Position numbers and translations under genes: made by a program. A stretch of DNA of 64,000 nt from Isoetes taiwanensis. Taxonomy: Eukaryota > Streptophyta > Lycopodiopsida > Isoetales > Isoetaceae. Of this stretch, positions 24,400-34,959 are shown one piece after another. The notes under the pieces were generated by a model, which worked only from the letters and a program-made list of their open reading frames with translations, was not told where the DNA came from and searched no databases. The stretch spans positions 25,456,874 through 25,520,873 of the forward strand of contig JAJEKV010000003.1 of NCBI GenBank assembly GCA_021234155.1, written 5' to 3'. Position 1 is the stretch's first letter. Every line of letters begins with the position of its first letter.

Positions 24400-24477
24400 A
24401 GGGGAAGGGAAGCAGGGGCTCTCCTTCCGCAAAATTGGCTGGCGGAAGGGGAGCCCCTGCTTCCCTTCCCCTTTACA
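24398..24477. repeat. Long hairpin, about 34-bp arms
   Basis: The left arm begins GTAGGGGAAGGGAAGCAGGG and the right arm ends CTGCTTCCCTTCCCCTTTAC. They pair over about 34 bp with one or two differences around a loop of about 11 bp (AAAATTGGCTG). One arm recurs at about 35,503-35,532. A transcript would form a near-perfect stem, a possible small-RNA source. Confidence 0.85.
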
Positions 24478-24479
24478 TA

Positions 24480-26150
24480 TTTTATCCATAAAGAAATAAC
24501 CCTTTAAATACACCAAGAAGCATTAGTTTATATTGGCTATATTTGAAAGTAGGGACCACATGTTTGAAAGTGAGCTTAAGCGGGACCATTAACTAGTTAG
24601 TGCACTACATGGAAGTGGAATTTGAGCGCCAAACCAAAGCATACAGACAATAGACAGAGAATAATAGACACACACATAGAGAGAGGATTTTATTAGGAAC
24701 ATGAAAGGATTTCATGAGGAATGTTAAAAGGCACACAACCAAAACCAGTGAAGGAGCAAAGAGAGGTGGCAAACGTGGATTTAGAGCCCTACAAAGCATG
24801 GTTGTAAAGATGCATGTGAAGGAAAAAAATTGTTTTTTGAGGTTTTTATTTCGAAAAGAAAAGAGAAGACGAGTACCTCTTTTTAGGCTTCTTTCATGTG
24901 CCCGTTGCCTCTACTGCTGCCAGTTTGTCCTTGCATCCTTTAGCCTTTCTGGGCTTTTAACGATTTCTTCCATGTTCATGGCGTCTTTCTGGCTAGAGCA
25001 TGATGTCGATCCATTGTGGCCATATGCAAGTATATGCCTTCTGTTGTGATTCAAAATAGATTCTAATTATAGTAGATTCCAAATACAATAAATCTTGAAC
25101 GGACGGTTTCTTGGTCGTGACGTGTGCCATCTGTTGTCGCGTTGCTCAAAGAAACGCCGAATGCAAAAATATTTGTGCTTTCCGCCCTGATATCATTTTG
25201 ATTTTGATGCCTTCTATCCTTCAGATTCTTTTTTTTTTTTTTGGTTTTGCAGAAAGGATCAATGAGAGTGGACGAATTCGTTCTTGATTTCTTTGTGGGC
25301 TACTGCTCAGAGTTATGGATCCGACTCTGGGAAAAGCAAAGAACAAAACAAGTATCTATACTGTTGTATTTTTCCTTGTGGTTCGCTTTTCCTTTAGATT
25401 CCAGTATAAAACACCTAACCGCGTAGAAGCCCCATGCCAGAGTCCTCATTCCCTCTAGTAAGGAATTCCTGGATATCAACGATTATTGTCTATAGATCTT
25501 CGAAGGAAATAGGTAAGGAAGGTTATGGTAAATCAGGAAAAATTCCTACCTTGTTCTGCAAAAATGTGTCATACATAGCTTTTAATATATTCCATGCCTT
25601 CTTTTTTGCCTTGCTCATGCTTTTTCCATTTTGTAATTGCTAGATTGTTAGGTTCATGTTTAATAACATTGTTTATATTTTTCTTTTGCAGGTTGATTCA
25701 ACATAGCTCCTTCTATGGATGCCACGAACATATGCGTAGAGCCAAGTTCAGCATTTCTTATACATTTTCTTTTCATCAGTAATTTACGGGCTTAGTCCGT
25801 TAATATTTTATTTTTTTGTAGAGTTCACGGACTTGAGTCTTAGTCTGTTAATATTTTATTTTATTTGGCAAAGCTATGTAAATATTACAATGCAGCCCAG
25901 TAATATAAGGGCAGGGGACAAATATTCTTACTATATGAACTCAGCTTTATGTTGCAGAAAGAAATATAGATCATAGTTTATAGAGTTGTTAAGCTAACTG
26001 AAAGCTTAGCGCACAAATACTGATGAAGCAAGCAATAAACAAAGCCAACACTGTTCCTGCTTTTACTATACTTGTATATTTAGCGAACCTTGTTTATTGT
26101 CATAAGACATGTGTTCAATGATTAGGCATCGTGTGCAATGTCAGTTCAAA
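24480..26150. other. Spacer with exon-like splice-site patterns, no identified gene
   Basis: Plus-strand polypyrimidine tracts ending in TTTTGCAG precede short open stretches at about 25,252 (GSMRVDEFVLDFFVGYCSEL) and 25,690. A 111-codon frame (24,714-25,046) is basic, then hydrophobic. None has a recognisable family. It could be captured gene fragments or chance. A second copy of the AAAGCTAT...ATATAAGGGCA motif is at 25,871-25,915. Confidence 0.35.
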
Positions 26151-26157
26151 TCCTATA

Positions 26158-26290
26158 ACTCATGAGGCCAGGTATACGTGATTAAGAATAAGATATTGGT
26201 CCATGACCTTGTTGCACACTAAACTCGTGAGGCCAGGTGTACATGATTAAGGATAAAATACTGGTCCATAACCTTGCTGCATATTAAATG
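26158..26290. repeat. Two tandem units, with a third beyond the LTR-like block
   Basis: Units of about 65 bp (CTCRTGAGGCCAGGTRTACR, GATTAAGGATAARATACTGG, CCTTGTTGCACACTAAA) sit at about 26,158 and 26,225. A third is at about 27,796-27,855. GTTCAAATCC just before the first unit resembles a tRNA-type B box, so a tRNA-derived SINE is possible but unproven. Confidence 0.6.
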
Positions 26291-26572
26291 TTTATTTCTA
26301 GAGCCTAGTTGAGCACACCCAAAACCAAGTCAAACAAACCAAATCAGACAATATAACCACCACATAAAACCCTTCATGATACAACTACCATCCTGACACA
26401 ATCCAATTTATATAAAGTCACCATGACGCGAAATTTAGGGCACGAAAGCCTCCATTATGATGCTCCCTGAATCTATACGATGCTCTCATCATATAAATAC
26501 GGAAATTCCCCTCCCATGGCAACTAAATCACCAAGGAAAGGCCCCCCCGTCTGAATCAGACCACTGTAATGG

Positions 26573-27700
26573 CCAAATGTCCGGGTGAAGGGCACGGAGG
26601 TGTCATTTTTGTCCCACTTCTATGGGATATGCTATACAGTGGAAGCGTACATACATGTTAGCACTGGCAACAATACACATAAAACATTATACCACCACCT
26701 ATCCATCATCAATATGAGCAACAACATAACACCAATATAACATATAAAATACATCATAAACGAGGGTTCTAACATGGGCTTAGACTCAAGGGGGTCAACT
26801 GACGTTTATGGTCTCCGAATAACAACAAACGGAGTCATGACAATGGCTTTGGCTAGTATAGAACAATGGCTAGAGTAGTCCACTCCATCCGCCCCTCCTA
26901 AGCACACTTTGCAGATAAGTTGAAACATGATATGGCATGACTGTAGCCTTCTAAAGACGTAATCTCATGGAATCACCTATGAGACTACTCCGGATTGCAT
27001 CGAAAGAGACAAGCCCCTCCTGGAGCACAATGGTTCCATGGTTGGCTAGAGGACCGTAGCACCACTGACGCCCATGCATCCGTACCTGACTTATCCCCCA
27101 AAATCTATAGGTCGGCTCACCGCACCTATCGAGCCCAGGACGTCCCACCAGATGATGCCTGTGACCCAGGGGGGTGTCAGACCCATACCTGGCCCATATG
27201 CGGTGACCGACTACAAGGCTAGCATATTGTAGAAGCCCCAGTAGCCATGCTCAGCAAGGCTCCACCTCCACTTCACCAATGTGCCCATTATATGGTGCTG
27301 GCACAGCATCCACAGCCAGGTGGGTTCCTGTGCACAGGCTGCATTTATTGGGATTTATGGGATTCTAACTAGAAACATCTCTACTTCTATTAGCCTTTAG
27401 GTCTCTACCCCCCTTAATCCCATAAGCACAAGAGGTGCAGAAAAAGAATTACCATAATACGTAAATCCATTCATAACCTCAACTTAAGCAACAAATAAAG
27501 ATTAACCATACAACTAATCATACAAGGGTTAGCTGGAAGCTCAAGATATCTATACACCAACCGGTATCTTGGTTAGAACCTTGTCTCTCAGGGTCTCCAT
27601 CTCTCTGGTTGGAACAAAGTTGAACAAGCTGATCCTCCACCAATTTCCTCCAAATCGATTTGGGGCAAAAACTGGGATGGAACCCCAATTTGGTTAGCCA
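26573..27700 (-). mobile_element. Diverged LTR-like block related to 3,676-5,333
   Basis: Shares in the same order with the 3.7-5.3 kb LTR: ACAATGGCTAG, CCACTCCATCCGCCCC, CCCCCAAAA, GGTGTC(A/G)GACCCATRC, AGAAGCCCC, TGGGTTCCT/TGGGCTCCT, TAGGTCTCTACCCC, and AATCATACAA..GGTTAG. Boundaries are uncertain (TGTAATGG at 26,573 is a possible edge). It is probably a solo or partial LTR of the same family but older. A short direct repeat (26,225-26,290 and 27,796-27,855) flanks the whole. Confidence 0.55.
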
Positions 27701-27859
27701 TAGATTGGCAAGTCCATTAGAGGTGGCACTTGCTGGCTCACTTGGGATAAGTGTTTACATTAGGAGTTCCTTATTCGTGAAGCACTTTGTTTAAGGTGTA
27801 TGTGATTAAGGATAAGATACTGGCCCATGGCCTTGTTGCACACTAAATGTTTATGTATG

Positions 27860-28530
27860 CAGTATATGGTCTTGAATGCACACGCGAGAGATAGTTTTGA
27901 GAACCTTCTATTTAGTATCTGTTGGAGATGTTGGAGAAGTTACTGGTAATTATCCTTCTACTATTACAGTGAGTCTACCATATGTTCATGTCTGCACATA
28001 ATGTTATCTTATCCTTTTGAGTAAGAGATATAGTCTCACAAATTTGCAAAGAGTTTTAGCCAGTAAAATTTGCTGATTAAATTTGTGTTGAGGCTTCCTG
28101 AAAGATGTATTGAAAGGCTTCCTTGAGTTGCATTGCCATCATCTTTTTCCAGCTTCCAGAATCACATACTCCTCGATTTAATTTCCCTATTATTTTTCTC
28201 TTTTCTGCAACCCCAAGACTTGCTAACAGTTCCCTTCCCTCCTACCTTCTGTCTTGGTTTTCCTAATTGGATCATGCTTCTTTGGCACTATGCTTACCTT
28301 TGCTAATAAATGGCACTATCTTGGGCTTCCTATCTAACACAGCATTTTCGTCCTTATTGTTTTGTGTTTACGTGATGACTTATATTTTGCCTTTGCTTTC
28401 TCAATCTTACTAACTTGCTTCTTAAATATTTTCTAGATGGTCTGCTCATTTTTAATTGGTTCACGCAGTTGCTGTTATTTCTCCAGTCTATCTCGAGCAA
28501 TCTCTACCTGGTTCTTAGACTAACTATCGT
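27860..28530. other. Spacer, no gene seen
   Basis: T- and C-rich in places; no open frame of note, no recognised motif. Confidence 0.5.
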
Positions 28531-28534
28531 TAAT

Positions 28535-28935
28535 ATTAATTAACACAAACCATTCCATCTAACACTTTGAAATTTAAAATCCCCTTGAAACCCCCTTTGG
28601 CTTGGGTGCATATCCATATGGGGGGTGACTCTGGTCATCAAGAGCCCTCAGATGGATATTTATACCCTTTATTCCACATAGATAGCAATCCTCGTTTATG
28701 GGGTATGCTTGTACAAGTTTTGGTATACTGTATAATGAGGTTTGCAAAATACTATAAGGTTTAATGCAATGTACTAGATATTGTTGATTTTGTACATGTA
28801 TTCTACAATTTTAGAGGCTCTCGTTGCCCTATATCAACTTCAACTCCCGTGTGAATATACGCCCAAACCAAAGGGGGTTTCAAGGGGATTTTAATTTGAA
28901 AGTGTTAGATGTAGTTATGTGTTGGTTGTTATATT
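28535..28935. mobile_element. MITE family Y, copy 1 (about 400 bp, both ends present)
   Basis: Left end ...ATCTAACACTTTGAAATTTA, AAATCCCCTTGAAACCCCCT and TTGGCTTGGGTGCATAT are mirrored at the right end as ATATACGCCCAAACCAAAGG, GGGTTTCAAGGGGATTTTAA and TTGAAAGTGTTAGAT. Inverted repeats exceed 60 bp. No ORF. Partial copies of the same family lie at 31,395-31,735 (inverted) and 34,960-35,715. Confidence 0.85.
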
Positions 28936-28939
28936 AAAA

Positions 28940-30601
28940 AAAAAAATGGGCCCTTCGGACCTTAAAAAACAGAAGAAAAGAAAAGGGAAAGCACAAAGTT
29001 GTCATATATTCAAACAAACAAACAAAAAACTCACGATGAAATAAACAAATGCCAATGTAATCATATAGTGATGTTTATATATGTAAAAATAAAAAATAAT
29101 AGGAATACCAAAGCAAGAAAAAGCATAGGAGATTATGGGTAAGTTGCTTGCATGTGAAATATTGGAACTATTAGAAGGGAGAAAAAAGTATCTAAGCAAC
29201 GGCAAGATTACTGACACTAGAATCACATAATTAGAATACATGCTTATCAGCTTGTCAACTTGTTGCCAACAACAGAATTTCTTTCTGGTTCCACTTTAGA
29301 AAGATCGTAATGTATTCCTAGCATTTGCATCTTCTCAAAGCATTTCAGTGGTTCCAAAGGAAGCTCATGCTCTATATAACCTGGAATTAGTATCTTCTAT
29401 GACATGACATTTGGAAGTGCCAGCCTAATGAACTTTAATATCTAGCATTATAACAGGGGGTTTTTTTCTGTTTTTGTACTGTTTTCTCTAAGGTTTTCAT
29501 ATGATTTGGTGGCCATATTCATCCAGGTGTACTAAATAGTATTTCTAGAGTGCACTCTTTTGTTAGCCGTTGATTTTAGAAAAGGAGGCAAATGCTGTAG
29601 TGGAGGCTTCTTTTGTGGTGGGTGTGAATATCCTCCCATTATTTTTGTGGTTTTTTTTAAGGTTGTGGGTTTTTTTTAGGGTTGTGGGTCTTAGTTTCTG
29701 GACTTGGCTGCGGGATACGGAGATCCATGGAAAGTGAAGAAGAGAGGGAGATGGCGAGACAGGGGCCAAGCGGACAGGAGCTGGGATTCTTTTCTTCGCC
29801 GAAAGTGCACTTATAAGCGGCCACACGCCTCAATTGCTTGAAGCCTTCTTTCCTTGCCTCGCAGTACAATAGTTTTTCTTTTTTCTGAGGTGGATTCTCT
29901 ACCTTGTGTTAGCAGAGAATAGAGATAGGCGACATGAGGAATAGTAACTCTGGGACTATAAACAATGAATCTTGGACAGAACAGGGGATCGTGGGCGATA
30001 TTTCGGCAACAGAAACTCAGAGAGGGGCAGCGGATTGCACACAGCCACAGACCCACAAGCCCTTACAAGGTCGATAGAGAGGAATTACTGCCAATCCGAG
30101 AGGAAGCATAGACTGGCCGACCATATATTTAAACCTGATGATGCGTGATTTGAAGATGGGTTCCGCATATCAGCATACCATCAGAAACCGGCAGTCATTT
30201 CTATTCTGAGGCTTGAGAAGGCTTTGCTGGAATTTTATCTAGGGGTCTTAGCATCAAAAAAATCAACCGGCAAGTTAGTGTTATCCGCCAGTAGGATGCA
30301 GACATGGTTCTCTGTCTTGTTGTTTCTTCTGGATTTGCACCATATTCTATATTTATAGCAGGCTTTTGAAGGTTTTTCTGTGCATGTAGTTGAGTGGACT
30401 AATATAGTTGAAGGTTTTTCTGAGCAGCGCTTCTATAGGACCTTTGATCCGTAGCTAGATGCATACATTATTCCCTTTTTCGCGTTCAACATTGTGTTTT
30501 TAACCGTTAAATCAGCAAGTCAAGCTGGATTGAGGTTTGAAGTTCTTCAACTTGATCAATCAGCGTTTGCAGGTTTTCTGCCAATTTGAAGCGAAGCAAC
30601 A
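28940..30601. other. Spacer upstream of the MIPS relic
   Basis: No assigned gene. The short frames at about 29.6-30.05 kb on both strands show no family match. The part nearest 30.6 kb could include the promoter and 5' leader of the gene from which the MIPS fragment derives. Confidence 0.4.
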
Positions 30602-30937
30602 ATGTTTGTTGAACAATTTCGTGTGGAGAGCTCCGACTTGAAATAATCTGAGGACTGCATCACTTCTAAGTACAAGTATCAGACCACAGAACTTGTCCAC
30701 GAAAGGAAGGGCGACAAGTATGAGTGGGTTGTTAAGCTAAAAGCCATTGAATATGAGTTCAAGACAAGCACAAAGGTGCCTAAACTCAGGTAAAGCAACC
30801 TGAACAATCCTGTTACTAGTATTAAAAGTATTAGAGATTTCCTTAACTGATGGTCTTGTTTGATTTTACTTATCATTGAACCTATGATTTATCTACAGAG
30901 TTATGTTGGTGGGTTAGGGAGGTAACAATGGATCTAA
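30602..30937 (+). pseudogene. Myo-inositol-3-phosphate synthase, first two exons (pseudogene fragment)
   Basis: Exon 1 (30,602-30,789) starts MFVEQFRVES and continues through YQTTELVHE, KYEWVVKLK and YEFKTSTKVPKLR, the characteristic N-terminus of plant MIPS, which converts glucose-6-phosphate to inositol-3-phosphate. An intron with GT/AG ends (30,790-30,898) joins in phase to VMLVG-stop-GGNNGS, the NAD-binding glycine motif in which Trp has become TAG (30,915). A second stop (TAA, 30,644) replaces the Tyr expected after DLK. Similarity stops after about 30,937 and the remaining roughly 440 residues are absent. The intron is retained, so this is a genomic fragment and not a retrocopy. Confidence 0.9.
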
Positions 30938-31394
30938 AGATGATTGGCTAGATCCTTTTAGTGGAGAACTTGGTTGATCTTCAACAGGTTGGGTAGGGGC
31001 TGACGCACATACAGATGCAACAATCTCCAGTACTATGCTTCCTCTTGGTCTCCACTGCAATGGAAGAAGGCAAGCAAAATGCATTGTTACATTGCTACTA
31101 CTGGGTTGCAATGAGATGTTCTTGTTTCTAGTCCCTGTCTCAGCATGTATAGCAATCTCAACATGTATAGCAAGTACAGAAGCTGGAGGAGACGATATAA
31201 AATTTCAACACATAGCATATTAAGATATAATGGATATAATGGCTACATAAAATGTACTCAATAATTATTTGCAATGAAAATAATTTGTTTGTCTTGATGT
31301 TATTGTGCTTTTTAGTAATTAATATTTAGGCCCATAAAGTTTACCAATGTTTGCTTTAGTTAGGGCCCGATGGGCCCAAATTTTTTTTCTAAAT
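30938..31394. other. Unassigned sequence after the MIPS relic
   Basis: No continuation of MIPS was found. Open frames on both strands (30,914-31,111 minus; 31,035-31,223 plus) have no recognised family. Confidence 0.4.
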
Positions 31395-31735
31395 AACAAT
31401 CAACACACAACTACCATTAACATTATTAACACAACCCATCTCATTTAACACATTTAAATTAAAATCCCCCTTAAACCCCCTTTGGTTTGGGTGCATATTT
31501 ATACGGGGGGTTACGTAGGCAGCGAGAGCTCCAAAAATATATTTACAATACATGTACAAAATTAACACCATTAAGTACATTCTCTCAAACCTTATAGTAT
31601 TTTGTAAACCTTAATATACAGTATACAAAAACTTGTACATGCATGCCCCATAAACGAGGATCGCTATGTACGATTATGGAATAAAGGGCAAATATGCCCA
31701 TCCGACAGCCCCTCCCATGAGACTAGAGTCATCAC
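31395..31735. mobile_element. MITE family Y, copy 2 (inverted, one end lost)
   Basis: Carries the terminal block TTAAATTAAAATCCCCCTTA then CCCCCTTTGGTTTGGGTGCA, followed by an interior that matches the reverse complement of copy 1 (ACCTTATAGTATTTTG, TATACAGTATAC, CCCCATAAACGAGGATCGCT, AATAAAGGGC). The opposite terminus is not present. Confidence 0.8.
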
Positions 31736-31739
31736 ATCT

Positions 31740-32639
31740 GAGATCCCATATAGGAAGAGGTATAGCCAGTAGAATCACAGAGAGTAAATATGCTAATGCA
31801 AGATACAAATGGCAGAGTATCCCACACATTATATGGCCATTTGGGGCAGTTGGCATAAGTATGTCAACATGGACATCTGATGCATTAACTGGCTCGTCTA
31901 CAACAACAGTAGATCCTTCTTCATGGTATATTCACATTTCATATTAGAGATATTGTGACATCCATTGGATTATGATGCCCTTACACAAGCTTTCATCTTA
32001 AAAGAAGGCTATAAGATTGTCCTCAAAGTACTGCAAAATGGAGATGAATTGTTGTATATAAAACTTGCACCTTACATTCTAGACGCAGAGCTTCATCATC
32101 TTTTAAGTTTGTGATCGATTCCTTTACCTCAGCAGACCACATTGGATTAACCAGCACGATAAGCCTTCCTTCAATTTCTTGCACTATATCCTGCACCTCT
32201 AGGATAGAGGAAATCTCTGCCCCTGCAATCACAACTATGGATGCCTATGATTGTGCATTAGAACATAGATTAGGAACTACATGAATGGAGCAATAAAAAG
32301 CTTGCCATAGCCTTCCCGATTTCTGCTCAATAAAATGTTGTTTTGTGGCCATATCCGCATCTGCAACGAGCAACAAAGTGGAACCACGACTTGGAATACA
32401 AGAAAGGCGACTAAGTTGTAGTGAGAAACGGAGATGCCAGTGCGAGAAAGCTGTAAGAAAAACCCTGAGGAACTCTGCCAGCTAGAAGGTTTGAACATCC
32501 GCGACCGGCTTCGCAGCAACAAGGTCGACAGGCAAATTATAAGCAATGGCAAGTTTGGAGCGGTTTTCAGAATATTCGGGTATGTACTAGCATATACCCC
32601 AAATATGCTGAAAACCCACATAAAGAAGGGTTTGCCGCT
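31740..32639. other. Spacer with a possible minus-strand gene fragment
   Basis: On the minus strand an open piece (32,232-32,023) reads EISSILEVQDIVQEIEGRL and LIVLVNPMWSAEVK, preceded upstream by a possible acceptor TTGCAG and MATKQHFIEQKSGRLW (about 32,370-32,300). It looks coding-like, perhaps a captured host gene fragment, but I cannot name the family. Confidence 0.3.
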
Positions 32640-32647
32640 ATAGGGGG

Positions 32648-33086
32648 GTTTGGGATAGTCTTACCCTGGTTTGGGGGATCCCGGAGGGAAATGGGATCCC
32701 CTCCTCCGGGATCCCCACGCGAGATCCCCTCCTCCGGGATCCCACAGTTAACTGCGCAGTTAACGCCTTACTGCGCAGTTTTTGCTGATTTTTTTGCCGG
32801 ATTGGTGCAGCGGCGCTCGCCCTGCTTCCTCCTCCGCATCTACCTGATCCCCTTGCCCTCCCGATTCCGACCAGCTACGAACTGATCCCATGCGATTCGG
32901 TGCCGGATCGAGGGAGAAAATCCCACAACAAATTTGCCCCAAAAATCCCAATAAGGGCCAAGATTTTTGCGCAGTAACTGCGCAGTAAACGGGGATCCCG
33001 TCCTCCGGGATCACACCTCTTGGGGATCCCGTCCTCCGGTATCACCCCTCCGGGATCCCCGAAACCAGGGTAAGGATATCCCGTGC
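32648..33086. mobile_element. TIR element, 439 bp, with 8-bp target duplication
   Basis: Inverted ends of roughly 55-60 bp: left GGGATAGTCTTACCCTGGTT and, from the right, GGGATATCCTTACCCTGGTT, each continuing into GGGGATCCCGGAGG. ATAGGGGG flanks both sides (32,640-32,647 and 33,087-33,094), an 8-bp duplication suggesting hAT. The interior has repeated GATCCC(G/C)TCCTCCGG units and ACTGCGCAGT(T/A)A words at both sides. No transposase. Confidence 0.8.
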
Positions 33087-33094
33087 ATAGGGGG

Positions 33095-34256
33095 CAACCC
33101 TCAAAGGAAGCATCGAGGCCTTTTTTTTAGGGTTCGTAATAAACAGCCAGGGCACGGCAGGCAGTGGTCGTTTAATCTGTTTCCTCTTCAGCAAAAGGGT
33201 TTGAACCTGATAGATCAGCTATGAATTTGGTTTCAGGAACGCAGTAGCTGCAAGCACAGATCGTTTGGGAAATTTCGAACTAGGTTTGCCGTAGAGGTTT
33301 AAGCTTTTAGCTTCTTTTGGCACATTTAGAAGCTTTGCAAAGGGAAACGCAAAAGTGTGTAGTGCATTTATGCTGGTGGACGCCCTTTATCTTTTGTAAA
33401 CCATGGGCTGTGCAACTAGCAGAAGCAGAGACAGTGTATGGTATATCTATTTTATGCATTTTTCTTTGCTTTTGCACATGTATCACATGGAAAAAATTTC
33501 TTCTGATATATCTCAGGTCAAAATCAGGCTCACATGCGGAATCTGAAAGAGGTATCTGGTCCCTGGTGCAGAACCAACTGCTTTGCAGACCTTGAATCCC
33601 TGAGCTTGCCAATCTTCCCATGATTTACATTGCTTAACCCAAAACAAATTGTGATCATGTTAGCAGAAAAATATTCTTTCCTTATAAACAGGGTCCTTTT
33701 GGCTGCCTTAACTGTGCCACTCTTCAAATAGCTGGACTTTCTAGGACTCTCCAGCAGCATTAACAACATTATCAGCATCTCTAGCACAAATATCCTCTGG
33801 AATTCAAAATATACATTTTTAGAGAATATCCTATCCTCTGTGGCAAAAACACTCTGTTCCGAACTTTGCTATGTTCTGTTCTCTCTGTTTCGGCAAAACT
33901 ACCATGCTCTTCTCTCTGTTCGGACAAAACTATCGTTTGCCATAGCCAAAAAAGTAAAAATTTCAGCAAAAACACAGAGTATCTACGACAGAATGGATTC
34001 ATCACTAACAAAATTTGCCTCTGCTGCGGGCGAAGTTCTGATCAGCCGAGCTGGGCTTCAAACTTCTTGATTCTTTTTCTCTTTGTTTGCTCAGGCCTGT
34101 TGTTTGCTCCTGTTTTGATCAACTGTTTTGGGTTGGATTTGCTACCGGAAAAAAAAATGGTCGACCGGTTCTTCAAGACCATTTTGGGCAAACCAATGGG
34201 CAAACAAAATGGCAGAAACCTGCGCTGGCTTCTAACTTCTATTTCTTTCTTAGTAA
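33095..34256. other. Spacer, no gene recognised
   Basis: Several open frames of 70-175 codons on both strands overlap one another and lack motifs. A short imperfect repeat TCTGTTCTCTCTGTTTCGGC / TTCTCTCTGTTCGGAC lies at about 33,875-33,925. Confidence 0.4.
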
Positions 34257-34310
34257 AACTTCCTCGTATACCCCTCAAACTTATACCAAAAAATATGCCA
34301 AAATTATTAT

Positions 34311-34656
34311 TGGAAAAATTTCAAATATACCCCTCAACTTATAAATATTCCAAAAATACTTCTAGAAATAGACTAATTAGCTCAAAACAATAATTTTTTT
34401 TATGATCAGCCAACTAAAAAAAAAAGTGTCTAAGTGTTCATGAAACTTGTAGATATAAGTAAAAAACATTGTCCAATAGCAGGAGGACCATCTAAAATGG
34501 AGCTTGGAGTTGAATCTTTAAATTATAGTGTTTTAAGTCGAAATTTCAACTCCAATTTCGATGAATTTGACGTGTTTTTTTTTTCAAAAATGCTTTCATT
34601 TGGAGAGTATTTTTGGAATTTTTGCAAACTTGAGGGGTATAATTGGAATTTTTCCA
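34311..34656. mobile_element. MITE family Z, about 346 bp
   Basis: Left end GGAAAAATTTCAAATATACC, CCTCAACTTATAAATATTCC and AAAAATACT is mirrored on the right by AGTATTTTTGGAATTTTTGC, AAACTTGAGGGGTATAATTG and GAATTTTTCC. Inverted repeats are about 50 bp. A second left-end-like block (TATACCCCTCAAACTTATACC) lies just outside at about 34,265. No ORF. Confidence 0.8.
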
Positions 34657-34959
34657 TTATTATTTGAATGTGGACAGACACGACGAACATGTTCTGAAAC
34701 AAATGAGACTAAACCTACTCGCCACTTGGTGTGGACATAATATTGATTTCTTTCTCCAAACACAATAATGCGTGCACATTACATTTCATAATAAAGCATG
34801 TTATATGTTGTTTCAAATGTCTAATACTATGTGTTGTTTCACTTTTGTCTACGTTATTCCTATTCATTTTTCTTCAACTTCTCCAATTCCTTTTTCTCGG
34901 CACCAAAGGTGCCCAAAAACATTTCCACCAATATAAATTATTATCCTTTACACTTATAA

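Noticed and set aside
22067-25915. Pair of AAAGCTAT...ATATAAGGGCA blocks as the two LTRs of a 3.8-kb retrotransposon
   Set aside because: Homology between the two is limited to about 55 bp and no gag/pol or primer site was seen between them.
32023-32232. Minus-strand EISSILEVQDIV...VLVNPMWS piece as a DUF1995-type plastid protein
   Set aside because: Faint resemblance only, too short to name; left as an unassigned fragment.
33866-34393. 175-codon plus-strand ORF
   Set aside because: Low-complexity hydrophobic start, overlaps a MITE end, no motif; open frames on both strands overlap here.
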